From WHSW01 sp963842795 (GTDB lineage Bacteria; Actinomycetota; Thermoleophilia; Solirubrobacterales; 70-9): a stretch of 64,000 nucleotides of DNA. Shown here one piece after another: positions 25,005 through 31,783 of this stretch. Position numbers and translations under genes: made by a program. The stretch is from the NCBI GenBank assembly GCA_963842795.1, contig CAWJHV010000002.1, positions 1 through 64,000 on the forward strand, written 5' to 3'. Every line of letters starts with the position of its first letter. The stretch's first letter is position 1. A model generated the notes under the pieces. It did not search any database. It saw only the letters and a list, made by a program, of their open reading frames with translations, and was not told the origin of the DNA.

Positions 25005-25760
25005 CTACCCGCTGACGCCCGCACTCACCGCGGCGTCGACCAATGCCCGGAGGAGGGCCATGCCCGTCGCCCGCTCGACGTCGAACTCGGCGTGCCATTG
25101 GACACCTAGGTACAGGAGCGCCTCGGGGTCCTCGACCGCCTCGACAACGCCGTCAGCGGCCCGGGCAACCGCGGTCAGGCCACGGCCCAGGGTCCGCACG
25201 GCCTGATGGTGGAAGCTGTTGACGTCCAGTTCCGTAACGCCGACCGCCCGCTCGAGGACGCTCCCTGGTGCGATTGCGACCCTGTGCGCCTGCCGCTCGC
25301 CGGGAATCCGCTGGCGGTGGTGCAAGGCGCTCTCCCCTCCCTCGCCGGTCAGATGTTGGACCAGATCACCGCCTCGCGCGACGTTGAGCACCTGCGCGCC
25401 ACGGCAGATTCCGAGGACGGGCACGCCGGTCTCATCCGCTTGGCGGGCGAGCTCCAATTCGAAGCGGTCGAGCCGTCGCCACGTCGGGCCGAGCCGCGGA
25501 TCGACCTCGGCCCCGTACTCGGTTGGATCGATATCAGGACCACCCGAAAAGCAGATGCCGTCGAGATGAGCCACCAGCGAGCCAACCACTTCCAACGGCA
25601 GTGGGGGCAGGACGACCGGGGCCCCGCCCGCGCGCTGGATCGCGTTCACGTAGGTGATCCCGAGAGCCATCTCGGCGCGAAACGGCTCGCCCTCTGGCGT
25701 CGGATTGGCGTAGGTGAGCGGGCGAACCTCCGAGGTTGTGATGCCGATCAGCGGGCGCAC
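25005..25760 (-). CDS. Gamma-glutamyl-gamma-aminobutyrate hydrolase family (class I glutamine amidotransferase-like, peptidase C26)
   Basis: 251 residues. Catalytic Cys119 lies in VPVLGICRGAQVLNVARGGD, and His223 and Glu225 in LGVQWHAEFD, with GICFSGGPDIDPTEYG at the oxyanion region. This is the PuuD-type family, hydrolysing gamma-glutamyl amides such as gamma-glutamyl-GABA. Start is GTG. Pairing with a YbdK-type ligase downstream suggests turnover of gamma-glutamylated amines, but no polyamine-pathway genes are nearby. Confidence 0.9.
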   Translation of the reverse strand: MRPLIGITTSEVRPLTYANPTPEGEPFRAEMALGITYVNAIQRAGGAPVVLPPLPLEVVGSLVAHLDGICFSGGPDIDPTEYGAEVDPRLGPTWRRLDRFELELARQADETGVPVLGICRGAQVLNVARGGDLVQHLTGEGGESALHHRQRIPGERQAHRVAIAPGSVLERAVGVTELDVNSFHHQAVRTLGRGLTAVARAADGVVEAVEDPEALLYLGVQWHAEFDVERATGMALLRALVDAAVSAGVSG

Positions 25761-25849
25761 AGCGATTACCCTTCCCGCCCGGAGCCGTTCGACACGCGAA
25801 CCCTAGGCTGCCTCGGTCTCCCTGTTCGCTATTCGTCGCAATCGAAGCT

Positions 25850-26155
25850 CTAACGATCGTCAGCCCAACGCCCGAGATCGCAAAGCCAGGTTCTCGCCGC
25901 GCTGTCCTCCTCGGGGAAGTTCGGCGGCCACTCACCGCTGGTCTCGTCGCCCCAGGCGTTCACGGCCATTCCCGGGCCGATGCCGCGCAAGTCGCGCACA
26001 CGCCCCGAACCGAGGAGCTCCTGCACCGGCACGCGTGCATCGCGGATCGTTTCGGCGGCACGTCGATAGGCACGTGCCGTGTACGGATTCGCCTCCGCAA
26101 CTTCCAGCAGCGAGGCGAAGGCCTCGAGACGCTCGGCGATCTGCGAGTTGTCCAT
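25850..26155 (-). pseudogene. PolX N-terminal (8-kDa HhH) fragment
   Basis: 101 codons. The first about 70 residues match the N-terminal helical/HhH domain of bacterial PolX DNA polymerases: MDNSQIAERLEAFASLLEVA, NPYTARAYRRAAETIRDARV, RVRDLRGIGPGMA. After GIGPGMA the sequence becomes unrelated (NAWGDETSGEWPP) and stops, while real PolX proteins run to about 570 residues with polymerase and PHP domains. It is a truncated remnant, or at best a standalone HhH protein. Confidence 0.6.
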
Positions 26156-26390
26156 CGACCGTAGTGTCCCCTGGCTCCGTGGTGGACCGCGACGTCAGCG
26201 CCTTGGCACAGCCAACGCGTCTTCACAGGCTCGCGCTGAGCGGCAGCCGCGTACGCATTTAGAGCCAGAGCCAGATCCTGTTCGACCTCGACATCCTTAT
26301 CGACCTCTTTTTCTTCTCCGATGAGGCGTCGCATACCGCGCTTGAGACCACGGCACGGCCGTGGTCGAGTCCTCCTGACGGGGCCTCGAT

Positions 26391-27920
26391 CTACGTAGGA
26401 GAAAGCTCGCCGCCGTGCGCGTTGGGCTGGAGGCCGCTCTTCGCCGGTCCCTCGAGCACGGCCCCATCGACGCCGAACCGGGAGCCGTGACAAGGGCAGT
26501 CCCAAGTCCGCGCTGCCTGGTTCCAGGCCACGATGCAGCCCAGATGAGTGCATCGCGCCGAGAGGCCGTGCAGGCGCCCGGCGTCATCGCGGTGCACGGC
26601 CTCCTGGCCCGCCCCGACGCCGATGATCGCCCCGCCGCCGCGAGGAATGTCGTCGGCGGCGGACCGCCGCAGGCGGTCTCGGACGAGGTGCCAGCCGGTC
26701 TTCGCGCCGTTGGTTGCCAGCGTCGGCCACGAACGTGGCCTCGGCAGGCGCTGGGTATCGAACTCCGACGGCCAAGGGCGGTGCCCGCCCGCGATCGCGG
26801 CGCCCAGCATTCGCCCGCACTCAGCGCCCAGGGCCAGGCCCCACTTATTCATGCCGGTCGCCGTCAGCACCTTCTCGGAGCCTGGGGTCACCGAGCCGAC
26901 CAGAGGCAGGCGATCCTCCGTGATGTAGTCGTGAGCGTCGAAGCGGTAGCCCACGCGGCCGCCACCCAGACGCTCGCGCGCGTAGGACTCGAGTCCAGCC
27001 AGGCTCCGCACGGGGTCCCCGGTTCCGACCCGGTGGCCCTGTCCGGCGACGAGCGCGCATGGGTCGCCCGCGATCTCCACCGATCGCAACGAGTGCTGCC
27101 CTGAGACATCGATGAACATGCCGTCGATCGCCGGCTCTTTCAGCGCGGTCGTGATCGCAAACGAAGCCATCGGCTCGACCCGAGCGAAGAGCCCGACGCG
27201 GTCGACGACCGGCAGGTGTGTCGCCACGACAACCCGGTCCGCCTCGACCCTTGACCCGGCATCTGTCGTCACCGTGCCGCCAGTGATCTGACAGGCGCGG
27301 GTGTCCTCGTAGACGAGCTGCCCGTCCGCGTCCAGCTCCGCCGCTAACCGAGTGAGAAAGGCGACGGGGTCGAACTGGGCTTGATTGTCCAGCCGAACGG
27401 CCCCGGCGACCGGGAACGGCAGGGGGACTTCCTCGACCAGCTGGGTGTCGAGGCCGGCCGCCTGCGACGCGTCCGCTTCGCGCTCGAGTCGGTCGAGCTC
27501 GCTCGCGTCATCGGCGAACGTGTAGTTGCTGGTGCGTTTCCAACCGCACTCGATCTCGAGCCCGTTCACCAGGGACGCGATCCATTCGATGCCCGCCTCG
27601 TTGGCCTGGGCGAACCGCTCGGCCGCCTCGGTCCCGGCCTTGATCAACTCGGAGTAGGCGGTGCCCTGCAAAGAGCTGAGCTTCGCGGTCGTGTTGCCGC
27701 TCGTTGCCGCGGCGACGCGGCGCGCCTCGAGCACCGCGACCGAGGCGCCCGCCTGATGAAGCTCCCAAGCCGTGGCCAAGCCGACCACTCCAGCCCCGAT
27801 CACGACCACGTCGACCTCGAGATCGCGGGTCAGGGGGGGACGTTCGGGCTGACGCGTGGTCCCTCCGTGCCAGGGTGATCCATGCTCGGCGATCGGGGCA
27901 TTCAATTCTGTGGGGTTCAT
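26391..27920 (-). CDS. FAD-dependent oxidoreductase with C-terminal Rieske domain
   Basis: 509 residues. The DAO-type FAD domain starts with VDVVVIGAGVVGLATAWELH and AAATSGNTTAKLSSLQGTAY, and closes with GMNKWGLALGAECGRMLGAA. A Rieske [2Fe-2S] module at about 450-490 has CTHLGC and CPCHGSRFGVDG. The combined FAD-Rieske family is widespread in Actinobacteria and Bacillus (YhfW-like); the substrate is unknown. It lies at the right end of the accessory region, about 60 bp from the second tRNA 3'-end remnant. Confidence 0.92.
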   Translation of the reverse strand: MNPTELNAPIAEHGSPWHGGTTRQPERPPLTRDLEVDVVVIGAGVVGLATAWELHQAGASVAVLEARRVAAATSGNTTAKLSSLQGTAYSELIKAGTEAAERFAQANEAGIEWIASLVNGLEIECGWKRTSNYTFADDASELDRLEREADASQAAGLDTQLVEEVPLPFPVAGAVRLDNQAQFDPVAFLTRLAAELDADGQLVYEDTRACQITGGTVTTDAGSRVEADRVVVATHLPVVDRVGLFARVEPMASFAITTALKEPAIDGMFIDVSGQHSLRSVEIAGDPCALVAGQGHRVGTGDPVRSLAGLESYARERLGGGRVGYRFDAHDYITEDRLPLVGSVTPGSEKVLTATGMNKWGLALGAECGRMLGAAIAGGHRPWPSEFDTQRLPRPRSWPTLATNGAKTGWHLVRDRLRRSAADDIPRGGGAIIGVGAGQEAVHRDDAGRLHGLSARCTHLGCIVAWNQAARTWDCPCHGSRFGVDGAVLEGPAKSGLQPNAHGGELSPT

Positions 27921-27978
27921 GTCCTCGCGCTACCCCGGGAGGGCGAGCTTTACCCGGCGATGAAGCCCTCGCCAACGG

Positions 27979-28026
27979 GGAGCACCATGCGCGTCGTGGT
28001 TGGGGGTTCGAGTCCCTCCTCCAGCA
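27979..28026 (+). other. tRNA 3'-half remnant (degenerate, CAT in loop position)
   Basis: T arm GGGGG-TTCGAGT-CCCTC (28002-28018), 3' acceptor strand CTCCAGC (28019-28025) and discriminator A are intact. A weak anticodon-like arm (27979-27995, 4 of 5 pairs) presents CAT at 27986-27988, and the variable region is six bases. No matching 5' acceptor strand or D arm lies upstream; instead it abuts the FAD-Rieske gene region. Same strand as the remnant at 13103. Confidence 0.5.
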
Positions 28027-28027
28027 T
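28002..28027 (+). repeat. Direct repeat copy 2 (tRNA T arm/acceptor, candidate att)
   Basis: 25 of 26 bases identical to 13131-13156, same orientation, 14,871 bp apart. It marks the possible right boundary of the accessory region; the sugar-catabolic operon begins immediately to its right. Confidence 0.6.
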
Positions 28028-28052
28028 GACAAAAGTCCTGCAATTCACGCAG

Positions 28053-28838
28053 TCAGTCCAGCGTGCCGCCCAGCTCGCGGGTGACCCGGGCGGCGGTCTC
28101 GGCGCAACGGCGCCCCACCTTCCGGGCGGCGCTGAGCGACAGTCGCGACGCCGGAGCGGACACCGACAGGGCGGCGACCGGTAGGTGGCGGTCGTCGAGA
28201 ATGGCGGCGCCGACGCAGCGCACGCCCTCTTCGTTCTCGACGTTGTCGATCGCGAACCCCCGCCGTGCACACGTCTCGAGGTCGTCGAGTAGGGCGTCGG
28301 GGTCGGCGAGCGTTCGCTCGGTGCGCCGGTCGAGCGGCAGACCCCCCACGATCGCGCGGCGCTCGTCGGGTGGCATGGCCGAGAGGTAGGCCTTGCCGAG
28401 CGCGCTGCAATGAAGCGGTAGCCGCTCGCCGATGCGCGATGCCATCACCACCGCCCGCGGGCTGTCGATCTTGTCCGTGTAGACCATGTGGGTTCCGACC
28501 GGGACCGCGAGGTGCACTGTCTCGGTCGTGAGCGCACTCAGCTCGACGAGCAGTGGGTAGGCGAGCGAGCGCACGTCGGAGCCGTGCTTCACCGAGGCGG
28601 CCAGGTGCAGGAAGCGGGAGCCGAGCGCGTAGCGCTCAGTCGTCCGGTCCTGCCGGACGTAGCCGAACTCGAGCAGGGTGTTGAGCATCCGGAAGACGCT
28701 GCTCTTCGGCAGCCCGAGCTCGGCCGCCAGCGCGGTGACCGTGGCGCCCGCGGGGTGCGCGCTGAGCGTCTCGATGAGCGTCAGCGTGCGGACGACGGAC
28801 TTGATCTGCGTGGGGTTACGGCTCGTCGACGTGGCCAA
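28053..28838 (-). CDS. IclR-family transcriptional regulator (KdgR-like)
   Basis: 261 residues: N-terminal winged HTH (ATVTALAAELGLPKSSVFRM, then LNTLLEFGYVRQDRTTERYA) and the IclR effector domain (RIGERLPLHCSALGKAYLSA, then ARRGFAIDNVENEEGVRCVG and AAILDDRHLPVAALSVSAPA). The first in-frame start is TTG at 28838. Divergent from the sugar-catabolic operon, it is the obvious candidate to bind the two GAAC-N3-GTTC palindromes there. The family typically senses pyruvate, KDG or similar acids, consistent with the neighbouring KDG kinase and KDPG aldolase. Confidence 0.92.
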   Translation of the reverse strand: MATSTSRNPTQIKSVVRTLTLIETLSAHPAGATVTALAAELGLPKSSVFRMLNTLLEFGYVRQDRTTERYALGSRFLHLAASVKHGSDVRSLAYPLLVELSALTTETVHLAVPVGTHMVYTDKIDSPRAVVMASRIGERLPLHCSALGKAYLSAMPPDERRAIVGGLPLDRRTERTLADPDALLDDLETCARRGFAIDNVENEEGVRCVGAAILDDRHLPVAALSVSAPASRLSLSAARKVGRRCAETAARVTRELGGTLD

Positions 28839-28918
28839 CCTGCGGCTCGCTTTCGCTGAGGTCCCGGAGCAGCGACGGGCTCAGCAGGATAGCCCGCCTG
28901 CCTCGCACATCAGACGCG

Positions 28919-28947
28919 TTGACACCCTGGCCGGCGTCTGGTTTGAT
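28919..28947 (+). promoter_or_regulatory. Sigma-70-type promoter of the sugar-catabolic operon
   Basis: A perfect -35 TTGACA (28919-28924), 17-bp spacer and TTTGAT (28942-28947, 4 of 6 matches to TATAAT). The predicted transcription start is near 28954, so the palindrome at 28964 lies just downstream, where a bound repressor would block transcription. Confidence 0.6.
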
Positions 28948-28961
28948 CGTCGGTGGCGAAA

Positions 28962-29996
28962 ATGGAACACCGTTCTAATTCTATCGCCCGCTTGGCCGTC
29001 GTGGGTGCGGGGTTCATGGGCCGCCTGCACGCCAAGGCAATCGTGGATAGCGACGTGGCGCGGCTCGTCGCGATCGTCGACAACGACCCGGCGGTGCGGG
29101 CGGTCGCCGACGCGCACGGCGTGCCGTTCCACGACTCGATCGAGCCACTCGTGGGCGTCTCGGACGTCGACGGCTTCGTCGTCAGCCTGCCCGACCGCGC
29201 GCACGTCGAGACCGCGTGCGCGCTGCTTCAGGCCGGCCATGCGGTGTTGCTCGAGAAGCCGATCGCCGACACGCTTGCGAATGCCCGCCGGATCGCCGCT
29301 GCGGCGCGGAGCGGCGGCGGCCGATTGCTGGTCGCCCACATCCTCCGCTTCGATCCGCGCTACGCAGCCGCCGCCATGGCGGTAGGCGACGGCGGGCTCG
29401 GTGAGCTGATCCACCTGGCCAGCGGGCGGCTCGGGGTTCACGACCTCGGGCGCCGACTCGGGGGCTCGAGCTCGGTGCTCTTCTACCTGGGCGTCCACGA
29501 CGTCGATCTCGTGCAGTGGATCTCCGGACGCCGGATCGTCCGGGTGTCCTCGTTCGCCGCCTCGCGCCTGATGCCCTCGCTGGGCGTCGACGCCCAGGAC
29601 GTGATCATCACGAACGCCGAGCTTGAGGACGGCGCCGTCGCGCAGCTGCATGCGGGCTGGACTCTGCGGCCGGACACGCCGAGCGCCGTCAACGCTGTCA
29701 CGACCGTCGTATGCACCGAGGGAGCGCTGGAGATCGACGTCCGCGACCATGGCCTGCGCATCCATTCGAGCGCGGGTTGGCAGCTACCGGACGCGCTGCA
29801 CTGGCCGGAGGCGAACGGGCGTATCACCGGCGACCTCGCCGACCAGCTGCGCCACTTCGCGGTCGCCGTGCTCCGCGACCAGCCGTTCCTCATGGATGTG
29901 GACGCCGCGGTCAGCACAGCCGCGGTCAACGACGCGATCCTGCGGTCCCTGGCGAGCGGTCAGGTCGAGCGGGTCGAGCAGCTGGAGGCGGCGTGA
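28962..29996 (+). CDS. Gfo/Idh/MocA-family oxidoreductase
   Basis: 344 residues. NAD(P)-binding motif VVGAGFMGRLHAKAI, then VLLEKPIADTLANARRIAAA with the family EKP lysine, and a C-terminal half containing FYLGVHDVDLVQWISGRRI, whose GxHxxD is the typical catalytic histidine region. It should oxidise a sugar or sugar alcohol with NAD(P)+. I chose ATG at 28962 because the upstream GTG (28953) sits at the predicted transcription start. First gene of the operon; its stop overlaps the GTG of the aldolase. Confidence 0.9.
   Translation: MEHRSNSIARLAVVGAGFMGRLHAKAIVDSDVARLVAIVDNDPAVRAVADAHGVPFHDSIEPLVGVSDVDGFVVSLPDRAHVETACALLQAGHAVLLEKPIADTLANARRIAAAARSGGGRLLVAHILRFDPRYAAAAMAVGDGGLGELIHLASGRLGVHDLGRRLGGSSSVLFYLGVHDVDLVQWISGRRIVRVSSFAASRLMPSLGVDAQDVIITNAELEDGAVAQLHAGWTLRPDTPSAVNAVTTVVCTEGALEIDVRDHGLRIHSSAGWQLPDALHWPEANGRITGDLADQLRHFAVAVLRDQPFLMDVDAAVSTAAVNDAILRSLASGQVERVEQLEAA
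28964..28976. promoter_or_regulatory. Candidate IclR operator 1
   Basis: GGAACACCGTTCT contains the dyad GAAC-N3-GTTC and lies about 10-22 bp downstream of the predicted start point of the operon. The same dyad recurs at 30647. Confidence 0.6.
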
Positions 29997-30637
29997 CAGG
30001 CGAGCAGCTGCGCGCGGAGCTCGCGGCCCGAGGCGTCGTGGCCGTCCTGCGCGCCGGCTCGGCGGAGCGCGCTGTCACAGCCGCTCGCGCGCTAGCCGCT
30101 GGAGGAGTGACCGCCGTCGAGGTCACCTTCACCGTGCCCGACGCGCCCGGCGCCATCGCCGAGCTGGCGGCGGAGGAGTCGCTGCTAGTCGGGGCGGGCA
30201 CGGTGCTCACGCCGGACCAGGCCGATGCCGCGGTCTGCGCCGGCGCCCGGTTCCTGGTGTCGCCGGGCCTCGACGACCAGGTGCTCGACGCCGCCGAGCG
30301 GTTGGGCGTGCCGGCGCTGCCCGGCGTGTTCACGCCGACCGAAGTGGCCCGGGCCGCGCGGCGTTGCTCGCTGATGAAGCTGTTTCCCGCGTCGCTCGGC
30401 GGACCGACGCTGCTTGCCGCGCTGCGTGGCCCGTTTCCCGATCTCGCCTTCGTGCCGACCGGCGGCGTCAGCGCGAGCACCGTCGGCGAATGGCTGGCCG
30501 CCGGCGCGATCGCAGTCGGCGCGTCCGGCGATCTGTGCCCGCCGGACGCGATCGAGGCGCGGGACTCCGGGCTGCTGCAGGAGCGCGCCGAGCGCTACGT
30601 CGCCGCCGTAGCCGCAGCGCGCTCAATGCCGCACTGA
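29993..30637 (+). CDS. eda: 2-dehydro-3-deoxyphosphogluconate (KDPG)/KHG aldolase
   Basis: 214 residues, class I aldolase: GVVAVLRAGSAERAVTAARA, the proton-transfer Glu43 in VTAVEVTFTVPDAPG, and the Schiff-base Lys129 in SLMKLFPASLGGPTLLAAL, followed by the phosphate site (PTGGVSAST). It should cleave KDPG to pyruvate and glyceraldehyde 3-phosphate, the last Entner-Doudoroff step, using the product of the KDG kinase encoded downstream. The GTG start overlaps the dehydrogenase stop by 4 bp. Confidence 0.93.
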   Translation: MTGEQLRAELAARGVVAVLRAGSAERAVTAARALAAGGVTAVEVTFTVPDAPGAIAELAAEESLLVGAGTVLTPDQADAAVCAGARFLVSPGLDDQVLDAAERLGVPALPGVFTPTEVARAARRCSLMKLFPASLGGPTLLAALRGPFPDLAFVPTGGVSASTVGEWLAAGAIAVGASGDLCPPDAIEARDSGLLQERAERYVAAVAAARSMPH

Positions 30638-30639
30638 TA

Positions 30640-30659
30640 TATAATTAGAACGCTGTTCT
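30640..30659 (+). promoter_or_regulatory. Internal promoter with IclR operator 2
   Basis: A perfect -10 TATAAT (30640-30645) is followed immediately by the perfect 13-bp palindrome AGAACGCTGTTCT (30647-30659), which shares GAAC-N3-GTTC with the site at 28964. A further half-site AGAACAC lies at about 30668. No good -35 is visible, which may mean an activator or alternative sigma factor. It would drive the transport and downstream genes. Confidence 0.6.
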
Positions 30660-30688
30660 GCACAGTAGAACACCTTTAGGAGGAGAAG

Positions 30689-31780
30689 ATGTTGGTACGA
30701 CGTCTCGTAGCAGGACTCGCCATCGTCGCGGTGCTGATCGCCGGGGTTGGCTGTGGCAGCAGCGACGACGACACAGGCACGGAGGCGTCCAGCGACTCCG
30801 GCGCGGAAGGCGACTTCCAGCTGGGTGTCTCGATGATCGACCTCAGCAACCCGTTCTTCGTGAGCATGCGCGAGGCGGGCCTGGAGGCGGCGGAGGACTA
30901 CGGCGTGGAGGCGAGTTTCCAATCCGCCGACGGCAGCTTGGAGAAGCAAATCGGCGTCGTCGAGAACTTCATCGCACAGAAGGTCGACGCGATCCTGATC
31001 AACGCGGTCGACGACAAGGGGATCGCGCCGGCGATCACGAAGGCGAAGAATGCTGGGATCCCGGTGATCATGATGGCCAACGACGTCGAGGATCCATACC
31101 CGTACGAGACGCTCTATCCCGACTACGACAACATGGTCATGCAGGCGAGCGTGCTGGCCACGTCGCTCGATGGCAGCGGAGACGTCGCGCTGCTGATCGG
31201 TTCCCGCGGCAACTCCGTTTCGGACAGCCGCGAGGCCGGCTTCAAGGATGAGATGGAGAAGAACTTCCCCGGCATCGACATCGTCACGACGCAGGCGACG
31301 AACTGGGACGCCGCGACGGGGGCGGACGTCGCCCAGACCGTGCTGAGCCAGTATCCCGACGTCGACGGCATCTCCTGCGTCACCGACCCGCCGTGCCTCG
31401 CGGCGATGACCGCGGCCAAGGCGGCGGGCGACGACGACATCACGTGGGCGAGCTACGACGGCGACTTCTCGATGCACCCGGCGATCGAGGACGGCTCGCT
31501 CAAGCTCGACGTCCTGACCGGTGCCGAGCGCGTCGGCTACTGGAACATCGCGCTCGCAGCGCGCATCCTCGACGGCGCGAAGTTCCCGAAAACCGTCTAC
31601 CTGCCGACCTTCTTCGTGACCTCCGACGAGACGGCCGACGAGCTCGAGTCGAAGGGCCTCACGCTCGACTACATCACCCCCGAGGAGGCCGAGGTCGAGG
31701 CGGAGAACTACGTCGAGCAGATGGGTCCGGAGGCGCCTGACGAAGACCTGGACCAGGGCCAGAAGGGCCAAGTCGACTAG
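30689..31780 (+). CDS. Sugar ABC transporter substrate-binding lipoprotein (type I periplasmic-binding fold)
   Basis: 363 residues. The signal peptide ends at LIAGVGCGSS with lipobox Cys22, then an acidic Ser-rich linker. The RbsB-like fold is indicated by GVSMIDLSNPFFVSMREAGL, QKVDAILINAVDDKGIAPAI and AAKAAGDDDITWASYDGDFS. It captures the substrate outside the membrane for the permease/ATPase encoded next. AGGAGGAG lies about six bases before the ATG. The C-terminal Glu/Asp-rich extension is unusually long. Confidence 0.93.
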   Translation: MLVRRLVAGLAIVAVLIAGVGCGSSDDDTGTEASSDSGAEGDFQLGVSMIDLSNPFFVSMREAGLEAAEDYGVEASFQSADGSLEKQIGVVENFIAQKVDAILINAVDDKGIAPAITKAKNAGIPVIMMANDVEDPYPYETLYPDYDNMVMQASVLATSLDGSGDVALLIGSRGNSVSDSREAGFKDEMEKNFPGIDIVTTQATNWDAATGADVAQTVLSQYPDVDGISCVTDPPCLAAMTAAKAAGDDDITWASYDGDFSMHPAIEDGSLKLDVLTGAERVGYWNIALAARILDGAKFPKTVYLPTFFVTSDETADELESKGLTLDYITPEEAEVEAENYVEQMGPEAPDEDLDQGQKGQVD

Positions 31781-31783
31781 ACG

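Larger units (their letters stand above)
13103..28027. mobile_element. Candidate integrated genomic island bounded by tRNA 3'-end repeats
   Basis: The two same-strand tRNA 3'-end copies frame about 14.9 kb that begins with a tyrosine recombinase and holds IS30 and IS110 remnants plus broken and unrelated metabolic genes. The flanks carry intact operons. This is the expected layout of an old tRNA-targeted integrative element. Because T-arm sequences are conserved among tRNAs, the repeat alone does not prove integration. Confidence 0.4.

Noticed and set aside
25960..26334. Minus-strand frame starting MRRLIGEEKEVDKDVEVEQD upstream of the PolX fragment
   Set aside because: The first 60 residues look plausible, but the frame runs out of phase through the PolX fragment and has no ribosome site, so I left it unannotated.
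27950..28270. Minus-strand frame with MLEEGLEPPTTTRM
   Set aside because: Another typical spurious translation of a tRNA 3' end; the bases are the remnant at 28002 and the IclR gene in its true frame.
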